Assembly: GCA_017379895.1 (NCBI GenBank)
Contig: JAFNVH010000002.1
Location: 1-40,331 of the forward strand
Direction of reading: 5' to 3'
DNA: 40,331 nucleotides
Origin: Rikenellaceae bacterium
GTDB lineage: Bacteria > Bacteroidota > Bacteroidia > Bacteroidales > Rikenellaceae
Shown: positions 29,627 through 38,113 of the stretch, piece after piece
Layout: each line of letters begins with the position of its first letter
Position numbering within the stretch: position 1 is the first letter of the stretch
Translations under genes and position numbers: made by a program
The notes under the pieces: model-generated
Databases searched by the model: none
Seen by the model: the letters and a program-made list of their open reading frames with translations, nothing else
What the model was told of the DNA's origin: nothing

Positions 29627-31174
29627 CTATTTGTTGCTTTCGTTAGGCAGGATCTCCGAGCCGGGCGACTCAATCTCGTGCTGCGGAATCGGCCACACGA
29701 ACAGCGGATTGTCGGCCTTCACGCTGAGCGAGCTGCCCTCGGTGAGCGACTGCTGCTGCGGCGTGCGGGTGAAACCCTCGCCATTGCGATAGAGCTTACC
29801 CCAACGCTTGATATCGTGCAGGCGGAAACCCTCCATATAGAGTTCGCGCACGCGCTCGTTGGCAATCTGCTCGATGCAGTTGTCTTTGGTCAGATTGACC
29901 TGACCGCCCGACAAGTAACGCGCTGCGTGCAGGGTATTCATATCGGCCGACGCCTTCGAGTAGTCGGGAGTTGCCTGACGGCAATATGCCTCGGCACGAA
30001 TTAGATACTGCTCAGCCAGACGGAACGGCTTGGGCATCGTCACGTGGTAGAGATAGCGCGACGAGATGTAGTTGCGGTTGCCGTAGTACTTCACCAGCAG
30101 CGGCCACTGCAATGCGTGATCGTAACCCGTCTGCGCCATATAGAAATATGAGTTGTAGCGCATATCGTTCTGGTCGTAGAGATCCAAAACCCACTGCGCG
30201 GGAACATAATCGGGATAGAAATAGTAGTAGTCGGTCGTGTAGTTCAGGAATACCGAGCCGAGCGCACCGCCATACGAGGTCTCGGTGAAGCCCACCTGCC
30301 AGATGGTCTCAGTCGCCAGATCGTATGCCCACATATAGTCGAAGAAGGACATTTCGTCCGTATAGAGCGAGGTTGCCGACGAGAGTGCATAGACCTTGTT
30401 CGGGTGGTCGATCACGCGCGACGAGTAGTCGATCGCCGCCTCCCAATCCTGCATATAGAGCGCCACACGCGCGTGCAGTGCATAGGCCGCACCGAGCGTC
30501 ATATAGTGGTTCGAGTAGAAATCGTTCTCGATGGGCAGCAACTCCTCTGCCTTAGCCAAGTCACTGAGCACCAACTGATACGAATCGTAGAGCGATGCGC
30601 GACGTGTCGGCTCGGGGGTCGAGTAGAGCGTGCGCAACACCACACCCAGCTCCTCATTAGCCGTTGCGGGGTCGTAGGCCTTGCAGTAGATCTTGATCAG
30701 CTCCGAGTAGCACAGCGCGCGAATGGCATAGACTTCGCCGCGATACGATTCCAGAACGTCGATACGCTCATCATCGGTCTGCGCAGCAACCACCGCGTCG
30801 ATACGCTCCAAGAAGAAGTTACAATTTGCAATCACCGAGTAGAGCGCCGCATAAATCGACTCCACCTCGGCACTTGTCGGGCGGATATCCCACTGCCAGA
30901 TGTTGCCATAGGTATTGGTGTAGCCATCGACCGCATAAACCATATCGCACTGGATGTCGGGTAGTAGCGTCAGGTAGCCGCTCCACAGCGCGCTACTCTT
31001 CATATAGGCATAGATACCTGTCAGCGTCTGCTCGGCCTCCTCGAATGTCTTCATTGCCTCGGTCTGGGGGATCGCCGACTGGGGATCCTTATCCAGACAC
31101 GATGTTGCCGAGAGCGCCACCAGCGCAATCAGCACATATACTTTGATGAGTGAAAATATCTTTTTCATAGTCAT
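29627..31174 (-). CDS. SusD/RagB-family outer-membrane lipoprotein
   Basis: 515 residues (513 if the ATG at 31168 is used). Lipobox ATSC, lipidated Cys26, then LDKDPQ, the classic CxDxxP SusD beginning. TPR-helix region with IPQTEAMKTFEEAEQTLTGIYAYMKSS, then AIRALCYSELIKIYCKAYDP and YALHARVALYMQDWEAAIDYSSRVI. The C-terminus has MPKPFRLAEQYLIRAEAYCRQA, ELYMEGFRLHDIKRWGKLY and WPIPQHEIESPG, all standard SusD landmarks. It forms the lid on the SusC barrel and captures the substrate at the surface. Starts 10 bases after susC. Closer to peptide-type RagB or to glycan-type SusD cannot be decided from motifs. Confidence 0.95.
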   Translation of the reverse strand: MTMKKIFSLIKVYVLIALVALSATSCLDKDPQSAIPQTEAMKTFEEAEQTLTGIYAYMKSSALWSGYLTLLPDIQCDMVYAVDGYTNTYGNIWQWDIRPTSAEVESIYAALYSVIANCNFFLERIDAVVAAQTDDERIDVLESYRGEVYAIRALCYSELIKIYCKAYDPATANEELGVVLRTLYSTPEPTRRASLYDSYQLVLSDLAKAEELLPIENDFYSNHYMTLGAAYALHARVALYMQDWEAAIDYSSRVIDHPNKVYALSSATSLYTDEMSFFDYMWAYDLATETIWQVGFTETSYGGALGSVFLNYTTDYYYFYPDYVPAQWVLDLYDQNDMRYNSYFYMAQTGYDHALQWPLLVKYYGNRNYISSRYLYHVTMPKPFRLAEQYLIRAEAYCRQATPDYSKASADMNTLHAARYLSGGQVNLTKDNCIEQIANERVRELYMEGFRLHDIKRWGKLYRNGEGFTRTPQQQSLTEGSSLSVKADNPLFVWPIPQHEIESPGSEILPNESNK

Positions 31175-31184
31175 ATTCGCGAGT

Positions 31185-34139
31185 TTAGAAGGTCAGATCC
31201 AGACCGAACGTAAATTGACGCGCCATCGGGTACTGCGCAGCATAGATGTTCGACGTACCCTCGGGATCCAAGCCCGAGAACTTGGTGAAGGTCAGCAGGT
31301 TCTGCGCCTGCGCATAGGCTCTCACGCCACGGATTACCGTTCGTTTGCGATCGTCTGCAAACTTGAACGAGTAGCTGAGCATCACGTTCTTCAAGCGTAG
31401 GAACGAGGCGTCCTCCAACAGACGGCTGTCGAACTCGGTGTAGACACCGTGACGCGGAATGTCGGTCACATCGCCCGGCTCCTTCCAGCGGTCGAGCAGA
31501 CGGCGCGACTGGTTGTACGACGCGAAACGACCGTTCGACTCGTCGAAATAGCGGTCGTTATTAATCATATATCGGTCGGCAACCCAGCTGAACTGCGCAC
31601 TGAGCGACAGGCCCTTCCAGCTCAATGCCGTACCGAAACCACCCTGCCACGGCGCGATATAGCTCTTGCCGATGAGTACCTTATCCTCGTCGCGCAACTC
31701 GGTGGTCAGTTCACCATCCTTGGTGTACCACAGAGCGTCGCCATTGACGGGATTGACACCTGCATAGCGGTTGATGTAGAACTCGCCAAGCGGATGACCC
31801 ACGACGAGCTTGGTATTGGTATTCGAGCGCTCGTACTCCAGCACACCGTTGTAAAGCTCGGTGATCTCGTTGTAGTTATACGAGGCGTTGGCATTGACCG
31901 TCCAGAGGAAGTTCTTGGTCTGCACCAGCGTTGCCATCACACTCAACTCGGCACCCACGTTGATCATCTCGCCCACGTTATCCCAATAGTAGCCAAAACC
32001 CTGATCGGTGTACGACTTGGGCACCTCCATCAACATATCCGACGTGCGCTTGTAGTAGGCCTCAAAATCAACATTCAGGCGATTCCAGAAACCGAGGTGC
32101 GCACCGAGGTTGGTGGTCCAAGGCTTCTCCCAACCCAGATTCTCGTTACCGGGTTGGATCGGAGCGATACCTGCGTCACCCACATAGTCGAGGCCGCCGC
32201 CCACCAATGCCGAGTGAACATAGTTGGGGATCGACGAGTTACCCGACGTACCGGTCGAGAGCGACAACTGAGCATTGGTCAGCCAGCGCGACGCCGACTC
32301 CATAAACTTCTCGTTGCGCATATTCCACATCAGACCCACCGACCAGAAACCTGCCCAGCGGCGCGACGAACCGAAACGCGACGAGCCATCGGCACGAGCC
32401 GAGAACTCAACGAAGTAGCGGCTGTCGAGATTGTACTCCGCACGACCGAAGAACGACAGGAAGCCGTAATCCGAGTCGGTCGTATCGCTCCACGAGGTTG
32501 CGCGCGTACCGTTCGAGATGTTGGTCAGCAGGTCGTTGTTCTGACCCGCCGTTGCCACGCTGAATGCCTCGTAGTGGTAATCGACACCCTCCTGACCGAC
32601 CATAAAGTTGAACGAGTGCAGGCGCGAGGTCTGCTTGGTGAAGTTGTAGTTGATCGTATTGGTTACGGTCAGCTGCATACCGTCGGTCGAGCTGCGCGAT
32701 GCCGAGCCGCTACCCTGATTGGGAGCATAGCTCGGGTACGACACGCCGAAACCCGTCGTGTGACCATAGTCCAGACCGAACTGCGAGCGGAGCGTCAGTC
32801 CCTCGATCGGGCGCGCCTCGCCATAGACGGTCGACATCATCTTATACTTTTTGTAGCTCACGGGGTTGTTCGCCAGCCACTCCAACGGGTTCTGTCCCTG
32901 ACCCTTCCACGAGCCGTCTGAGATCGACGCCAGCGAGCCGTCGGCACGATGCGGATCCCAATAGGGCATCATAAAGCGCGCTGCCGAGATGGGCGTAACC
33001 AACGTATAGGCGCCCTCGTCAGCCTGCTGGATATTCTGGAAGTTGAACATCATATTTGCACCTACTTTCAGCCACTTAGCAGCGCGACGATCGAAGTTCA
33101 CACGACCTGAATAGCGGTCGAACAGCGAGCCTGCCGCCGTACCCTCCTGGCTGTAATAGCCACCCGAGAGGTAGTAGTTAGTCTTCTCGTCAGCACCCGA
33201 CACCGAGAGCTCGTAGCTCTGCAACATCGCCGCCGAGTTGAACACCTCGTCCATCCAATTCACATCGATCTGCGAGAGCAGATTGTAGTTCTGACCCGAG
33301 GTCAGACCGATCTCCTTCTCGTATTGGATACGCTCAGCGGTGTTCATCAGATCCCACTTGCCGCGCGCCACCTGCGAGATACCCAGCTGAGTGCGGAACT
33401 CGATCATCGGGCGGTCGTCAATCTGACCACGCTTGGTGGTGATCACGATCACACCGTTTGCCGCACGCGCACCATATATCGAGGTCGATGAGGCGTCCTT
33501 CAACACCGAAATCGACTCAATATCAGCAGGATTAATCGTATTGAAATCCGACGCAGCGATGGGCACGCCATCGAGGATATAGAGCGGCGCCGTACCCGAG
33601 TTGATCGAGTTCGTACCGCGAATGGTCATTACGGCCGATGCGCTCGGCTCACCCGTATTCGACAACACCGAGAGGCCTGCCACCTGACCCTGTAACGCCT
33701 GGTCGAATGCCGCTGTTGGGGTCTTCTCGACCTGCGCCGCCTTGACGGTCGATACCGAGCCCGTCACCGTACCCTTCTTTCGCGTACCGTAGGCGATCAC
33801 CACAACGTCATCAACCACCTGAGCGTCAGCCTGCAACGCGATGTCGCACTGAGCCTCCGCCACGTCGGTCGGAACGTTCCACGTCTGGGTTTGGTAGCCG
33901 ATGTATTGGAACGTAAGCAGCGTTCCTGCCTCAGCCTCAATGGTGTACGTACCGTCGATCTGGGTCGTCACACCACTCATTGATTGGGTCACGACGGTAG
34001 CTCCGAGCAACGGTTGTCCGTCCTCAGCCGCCGTTACCACTCCGCTCACGGTGACCTTTTTGGTGGTTTGAGCCATCGCCCCAACCGCCACAAAGAGCGC
34101 ACACACAACAAGCAGAGAGTGTCTGAAAATCTTTAACAT
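31185..34139 (-). CDS. SusC/RagA-family TonB-linked outer-membrane transporter
   Basis: 984 residues from ATG at 34139; the frame extends to 34178 but MLKIFRHSLL starts a clean signal peptide (to about AMAQ, 1-24). A carboxypeptidase-like beta domain (about 27-110; SGVVTAAEDGQPLLGATVVTQ, TLLTFQYIGYQTQ), a plug (about 115-225; AFDQALQGQVAGLSVLSNTGEPSASAVMTIRGTNSI, LYILDGVPI, GARAANGVIVITTK), then the 22-stranded barrel ending QFTFGLDLTF. No N-terminal STN domain, so sigma/anti-sigma signalling through it is unlikely. It imports oligomers across the outer membrane with TonB energy. First gene of the nine-gene operon, with a good promoter at 34208-34239. Confidence 0.96.
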   Translation of the reverse strand: MLKIFRHSLLVVCALFVAVGAMAQTTKKVTVSGVVTAAEDGQPLLGATVVTQSMSGVTTQIDGTYTIEAEAGTLLTFQYIGYQTQTWNVPTDVAEAQCDIALQADAQVVDDVVVIAYGTRKKGTVTGSVSTVKAAQVEKTPTAAFDQALQGQVAGLSVLSNTGEPSASAVMTIRGTNSINSGTAPLYILDGVPIAASDFNTINPADIESISVLKDASSTSIYGARAANGVIVITTKRGQIDDRPMIEFRTQLGISQVARGKWDLMNTAERIQYEKEIGLTSGQNYNLLSQIDVNWMDEVFNSAAMLQSYELSVSGADEKTNYYLSGGYYSQEGTAAGSLFDRYSGRVNFDRRAAKWLKVGANMMFNFQNIQQADEGAYTLVTPISAARFMMPYWDPHRADGSLASISDGSWKGQGQNPLEWLANNPVSYKKYKMMSTVYGEARPIEGLTLRSQFGLDYGHTTGFGVSYPSYAPNQGSGSASRSSTDGMQLTVTNTINYNFTKQTSRLHSFNFMVGQEGVDYHYEAFSVATAGQNNDLLTNISNGTRATSWSDTTDSDYGFLSFFGRAEYNLDSRYFVEFSARADGSSRFGSSRRWAGFWSVGLMWNMRNEKFMESASRWLTNAQLSLSTGTSGNSSIPNYVHSALVGGGLDYVGDAGIAPIQPGNENLGWEKPWTTNLGAHLGFWNRLNVDFEAYYKRTSDMLMEVPKSYTDQGFGYYWDNVGEMINVGAELSVMATLVQTKNFLWTVNANASYNYNEITELYNGVLEYERSNTNTKLVVGHPLGEFYINRYAGVNPVNGDALWYTKDGELTTELRDEDKVLIGKSYIAPWQGGFGTALSWKGLSLSAQFSWVADRYMINNDRYFDESNGRFASYNQSRRLLDRWKEPGDVTDIPRHGVYTEFDSRLLEDASFLRLKNVMLSYSFKFADDRKRTVIRGVRAYAQAQNLLTFTKFSGLDPEGTSNIYAAQYPMARQFTFGLDLTF

Positions 34140-34207
34140 AGCGATATGTTTGCACTTAGTTGTCGCACCTCGCGGCACGACGCATTAATTCGGAATTTAT
34201 GAACTCG

Positions 34208-34239
34208 CAAAGATAACTCATAATATTCTGACGACCAAA
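34208..34239 (-). promoter_or_regulatory. Promoter of the nine-gene SusCD operon
   Basis: Minus strand: -33 TTTG (34236-34239), 20-base spacer, -7 TATCTTTG (34208-34215), a full match to the Bacteroidota consensus. The leader to the susC ATG is about 60 bases. It is the only good promoter seen for the operon. Confidence 0.75.
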
Positions 34240-34283
34240 TAGAACGCCCCCTTTTTTGAGGTCGTTTTTTTGGCCGTATCCAC

Positions 34284-34328
34284 AAAAAAATGAGAGTCGT
34301 CTGAATCACTCAAACAGCTCTCATTTTT
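34284..34328 (-). terminator. Terminator of the NifX-like gene
   Basis: AAAAATGAGAG (34286-34296) pairs with CTCTCATTTTT (34318-34328) around a 21-base loop. It begins 15 bases after the stop and separates this gene from the SusCD promoter. Confidence 0.7.
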
Positions 34329-34342
34329 CGTCGCAGTTGCGG

Positions 34343-34702
34343 TTAGTGGCAGTCGTGGTGGTCGCACGCCTCGCCCGAGTCGGCCACCTGACCCGCCAGG
34401 TAGTCGCGCACCAACTGCTCGACGTCGCCCTTCTGCCCGCGCACGACCTTAATGCCGTGTCGTTCGAGCACGTTCTTAGCGCCCGTACCCATATTCCCTG
34501 CCAACATAACGCGCACACCCTCAGCCTGTAACACTGATGCGATGTTCGACTTGCAACCGCAACCCTCGGGCGAAGGTAGCGTCGAAGAGGTGAGCGAACC
34601 ATCGGCCTCGATAGCGAAAATCGTGTAGTAGGCACAGTGGCCAAAGTGGTCGTCGACAACGCCGTTGCGCGTCGGAACGGCAATTTTCAGATCAAATTTC
34701 AT
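34343..34702 (-). CDS. NifX/NifB-type (dinitrogenase Fe-Mo cofactor domain) protein
   Basis: 119 residues. Hallmarks of the family: IAVPTRNGVVDDHFGHCAYYTIFAIE near the N-terminus, CGCKSNIASVLQAEGVRVMLAGNMGTGAKNVLERHGIKVVRG in the middle, and a His/Cys-rich tail (CDHHDCH). This fold binds Fe-S or Fe-Mo clusters in NifX/NifY. In non-nitrogen-fixing anaerobes such small proteins are common, usually near iron-sulfur or hydrogenase genes, and their role is unknown. The metal-binding tail suggests metal handling. No nif gene is seen in the window. Monocistronic with its own promoter and terminator. Confidence 0.88.
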   Translation of the reverse strand: MKFDLKIAVPTRNGVVDDHFGHCAYYTIFAIEADGSLTSSTLPSPEGCGCKSNIASVLQAEGVRVMLAGNMGTGAKNVLERHGIKVVRGQKGDVEQLVRDYLAGQVADSGEACDHHDCH

Positions 34703-34728
34703 AGTCGTAATTTTCTATTCGAGAAGCA

Positions 34729-34760
34729 CAAAGTTATCACTTTTTTGCCGAAACAGCAAG
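34729..34760 (-). promoter_or_regulatory. Promoter of the NifX-like gene
   Basis: Minus strand: -7 TAACTTTG (34729-34736), 20-base spacer, -33 CTTG (34757-34760), one base off TTTG. The ATG at 34702 is 27 bases further on. Confidence 0.55.
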
Positions 34761-34823
34761 CCTCGCACGGGCGCTCGCGCACGAAACCGAACCCAAAATG
34801 AGGTAAAACTAAAAAATTTAACG

Positions 34824-34831
34824 TAATTTTG
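34824..34831 (+). promoter_or_regulatory. -7 element of the antiporter gene
   Basis: TAATTTTG, 25 bases before the ATG at 34856. No exact -33 TTTG at the right distance. Confidence 0.45.
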
Positions 34832-34855
34832 CACCTTGATTTATAACGATTTTCT

Positions 34856-36142
34856 ATGACGAACATTCGCACTCGATTGAAGGGATTATTTGCCCTCACG
34901 CCGCTTATTGTATTTATGGTCAGCTACTTGGCTGTATCGCTCATAACGGGTGATTTCTATAAAATGCCCATCTCCGTAGCATTCCTCATCGCCTCGGTTT
35001 ACGCCATCGCCATCACGCGCAACAAGCCGTTCAACCGCCGTATCGAGCACTTCTCGGCAGGCGCGTCAAACCAAAATGTACTGTTGATGATCTGGATCTT
35101 CGTTCTGGCGGGTGCCTTCGCCGAGTCGGCGCGCGCAATGGGTGCCGTCGACGCTACGGTAGCACTGACGATGTATCTGCTGCCTGCGAAATTACTGCCC
35201 GCAGGTCTGTTCATTGCCGCTTGTTTCGTGTCGATCTCGGTGGGTACGTCGGTGGGTACGGTCGTGGCTCTGGTGCCCGTCGCTGCGGGCTTGGCCGAGC
35301 AGACCGCACTGAATCCTGCGTGGCTCACAGCAATTGTGGTCGGAGGTGCGTTTTTCGGTGATAATCTGTCGTTTATCTCCGACACAACCATCGCCGCAAC
35401 CCGTACACAAGAGTGCGAATTGAAGGATAAATTCCGCCTCAATGTGCGTATCGTCGCACCCGCAGCGCTGATCACACTCTGCATCTATCTCTTTACCGCC
35501 ACTGACGTCGCAGCACCCACCCCCGAGCGAATCGAGGGCATTAAAATAGTTCCCTATCTGCTGGTGCTGGCAACCGCCATCTCTGGTCTTAACGTAATGA
35601 AAGTCTTGCTGTTAGGCATCGTTTCGACGGGTGTGATCGGCATCGCAACGGGCAGTTTCGGCGCACTCGAATGGTGCACCGGAATGGGGCAAGGTATCAC
35701 CGGAATGGGCGAACTGATCATCATCACGATGTTGGCGGGCGGACTGCTCGAATTGATCCGCGTCAATGGAGGTATCGACTACCTGATCAACCTTATGACG
35801 CGCCACATCAGCGGTCGTCGCGGTGCCGAGGGATCGATCGCGGCGCTGGTCTGTATGGCCAACCTCTGCACCGCAAACAACACCATCGCAATCCTCTCGG
35901 TGGGCACCATCGCGCGCGATATCGCCGACCGTTTTGGTATCGACCGTCGCCGCTCGGCCAGCCTGCTCGACACCTTCTCGTGCTTGACACAGGGTGTGCT
36001 ACCATACGGAGCGCAATTGCTTATGGCTGCGGGACTTACTGGTCTTTCGCCCCTCAATATTATCGGCTATCTTTACTACCCGATAATTATGGGTGCGTGC
36101 GCCGTGCTAGCAATTATTCTCCGCTATCCTCGCAAATTCTAA
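34856..36142 (+). CDS. NhaC-family Na+/H+ antiporter
   Basis: 428 residues, about eleven TM segments. NhaC-type features: ISVAFLIASVYAIAI, GAFAESARAMGAVDATVALTMYLLP, FVSISVGTSVGTVVALVPVAAGLA, VVGGAFFGDNLSFISDTTIAATRTQECELKDKF (a highly conserved core with the D and N of the ion path) and ANLCTANNTIAILSVG. It exchanges Na+ for H+ across the inner membrane and may also carry small organic ions in related subfamilies. Ends 11 bases before the ABC-F gene and may be co-transcribed with it. Substrate beyond Na+/H+ cannot be excluded. Confidence 0.88.
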   Translation: MTNIRTRLKGLFALTPLIVFMVSYLAVSLITGDFYKMPISVAFLIASVYAIAITRNKPFNRRIEHFSAGASNQNVLLMIWIFVLAGAFAESARAMGAVDATVALTMYLLPAKLLPAGLFIAACFVSISVGTSVGTVVALVPVAAGLAEQTALNPAWLTAIVVGGAFFGDNLSFISDTTIAATRTQECELKDKFRLNVRIVAPAALITLCIYLFTATDVAAPTPERIEGIKIVPYLLVLATAISGLNVMKVLLLGIVSTGVIGIATGSFGALEWCTGMGQGITGMGELIIITMLAGGLLELIRVNGGIDYLINLMTRHISGRRGAEGSIAALVCMANLCTANNTIAILSVGTIARDIADRFGIDRRRSASLLDTFSCLTQGVLPYGAQLLMAAGLTGLSPLNIIGYLYYPIIMGACAVLAIILRYPRKF

Positions 36143-36153
36143 AACACTGAACT

Positions 36154-38031
36154 ATGGTCTGTTATCTCCAAGTCGAGAACCTCACAAAGAGCTATGGCGA
36201 ACTGTTGATGTTCGATCGCATTTCGTTTGCGATCAACGAGGGCGAGCGCATCGCGATCGTCGCACGAAATGGCGCAGGCAAATCGACCCTGCTCAACCTG
36301 ATTGCGGGGCGCGATACGGCCGACAACGGTACGATCACTCCGCGCCGCGACCTGCGTGTTGCCTACCTCGAACAGGATCCGACATTCGACCCTGCGCTGA
36401 CAGTTTTGGAGGCTTGTCTGGGCTCGAATCACGACGATGCGCGTGTGATTGCGGACTACGAACGCGCCATTGCCGACCCCTCGGGTGAGGGGTTGCAGGA
36501 GGCGATGGCCGAGATGGACGTACGTGGGCTTTGGGATCGCGAACAGCGTGTAAAACAGATACTTTCGCGTCTGCGCATTGACGATTTTGGTCAACGCGTG
36601 GGTACCCTTTCGGGCGGTCAGTTGAAGCGCGTGGCGCTGGCGGGCGTGTTGCTCAGCGAGTGCGACCTGCTGATTCTCGACGAGCCGACAAACCACCTCG
36701 ATACCGAGATGACCGAGTGGCTTGAAGAGTACCTTACCTCGTCGCGCAGCGCGCTGTTGATGGTCACTCACGACCGCTATTTTCTCGACCGCGTGTGCAG
36801 CGATATTCTCGAATTGGAGGACCGCCGCCTCTACCACTATCGCGGCAACTATTCATACTATCTCGCTAAGCGTCAGGAGCGTATCGACACCGCAGCTGCC
36901 CAGCGCGAGAGCGACGAGAACCTCTTTCGTCGCGAGTTGGAGTGGATGCGTCGCCAACCTCAGGCGCGCGCTACGAAGGCACAGGCGCGCATCGACGCCT
37001 TCTACGACTTGAAGGATCGACTGCAAACCACGCGCACGCAAGGCGCCGTACGTTTGGAGGTTCAGGCGGGTCGCATCGGCACCAAGATTTTCGAGGCGAA
37101 GAACGTATGCAAGAGCTACGGAGCTAAACGTATTCTCGACCGCTTCAACTACAACTTCGCACGTTATGAAAAGCTTGGTATTGTGGGAGATAACGGCTGC
37201 GGCAAGAGTACTTTCCTGAAACTTTTGATGGGCTTGGAGCAACCCGACAGCGGCTCGATCGAGGTTGGCGAGAGCGTTCGTTTCGGCTATTACAGCCAGC
37301 AGGGATTGGAGTTCGACCCCTCGAAACGTGTGATCGACATCGCTCACGACATCGCGCGCGAGATCGACCTGGGCGACGGCCGCCGACTGAGCGCATCGCA
37401 GTTCCTGCACCACTTCTTGTTCCTGCCCGAGCAGCAATATAACTACGTAGCAAAGCTGAGTGGTGGCGAGCGTAAACGTCTATACCTCTGTACTGTACTG
37501 ATGCGCAACCCCAACTTCCTGGTGCTCGACGAGCCCACCAACGACCTCGATATTATGACGCTCAGCGTGCTCGAAGAGTACCTGCGTTCGTTCCGCGGAT
37601 GCGTGATCGTGGTGTCGCACGACCGCTATTTTGTCGATAAAGTGGCCGAGCATCTGCTGGTCTTCTGCGGCGATGGCGAGATCAAGGATTTCGCGGGCAG
37701 CTACTCCGAATATTTGGTTTGGAAACGCAATTTCGAGGCCGCGCGACGTGCTGCTGCGGCTGCCGAGGAGCAACGTAACCGCCCCACTGAGGAGCCTCGA
37801 CGCCCGAAACCCGCCTCGAAACGACTCTCGTTCCGCGAGCAGCAGGAGTTTGCGGCACTCGACGCCGAGATCCCCACACTCGAATCGGAAAAGGCTGAGC
37901 TTGAAGCTCTTCTGTCGTCGGGAACACTCTCGCACGAGGAGCTGACACGCACCGCCGAACGCATTGGTACGCTCATCGACCAGATAGACGAGAAGACGAT
38001 GCGCTGGCTCGAACTGAGCGAACGAGTATAG
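36154..38031 (+). CDS. uup: ABC-F ATPase, Uup type
   Basis: 625 residues, two ABC modules and no membrane segment. Module 1: Walker A GAGKSTLL (40-47; ARNGAGKS), signature LSGGQ, Walker B LLILDEPTNHLD. Linker with the ATKAQARID helix. Module 2: Walker A GDNGCGKST, LSGGERKR, FLVLDEPTNDLD. A C-terminal coiled coil (about 560-625; LSFREQQEFAALDAEIPTLESEKAELEALL) is typical of Uup. ABC-F proteins bind the ribosomal E site or DNA replication/branched DNA intermediates (Uup); both roles occur in this subfamily. Codon use and length are normal. Confidence 0.88.
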   Translation: MVCYLQVENLTKSYGELLMFDRISFAINEGERIAIVARNGAGKSTLLNLIAGRDTADNGTITPRRDLRVAYLEQDPTFDPALTVLEACLGSNHDDARVIADYERAIADPSGEGLQEAMAEMDVRGLWDREQRVKQILSRLRIDDFGQRVGTLSGGQLKRVALAGVLLSECDLLILDEPTNHLDTEMTEWLEEYLTSSRSALLMVTHDRYFLDRVCSDILELEDRRLYHYRGNYSYYLAKRQERIDTAAAQRESDENLFRRELEWMRRQPQARATKAQARIDAFYDLKDRLQTTRTQGAVRLEVQAGRIGTKIFEAKNVCKSYGAKRILDRFNYNFARYEKLGIVGDNGCGKSTFLKLLMGLEQPDSGSIEVGESVRFGYYSQQGLEFDPSKRVIDIAHDIAREIDLGDGRRLSASQFLHHFLFLPEQQYNYVAKLSGGERKRLYLCTVLMRNPNFLVLDEPTNDLDIMTLSVLEEYLRSFRGCVIVVSHDRYFVDKVAEHLLVFCGDGEIKDFAGSYSEYLVWKRNFEAARRAAAAAEEQRNRPTEEPRRPKPASKRLSFREQQEFAALDAEIPTLESEKAELEALLSSGTLSHEELTRTAERIGTLIDQIDEKTMRWLELSERV

Positions 38032-38081
38032 ATTTTAGATGGGATTTAGGATACTCAGGTCGTATTTTGCGCATTTTTTCG

Positions 38082-38089
38082 TATATTTG
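38082..38089 (+). promoter_or_regulatory. -7 element of the LOG-family gene
   Basis: TATATTTG, 25 bases before the ATG at 38114. It lies inside the longer upstream frame (ATG 38039), which supports 38114 as the real start. No clear -33. Confidence 0.5.
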
Positions 38090-38113
38090 TTCAAAGCAAA
38101 AACGACCGACCGT

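Noticed and set aside
34343..34702. NifX-like gene as evidence for nitrogen fixation
   Set aside because: The domain is widespread in non-fixing anaerobes and no nif gene is present.
38039..38113. 25-residue N-terminal extension of the LOG-family gene
   Set aside because: Contains the -7 box TATATTTG at 38082-38089; start at 38114 fits better.
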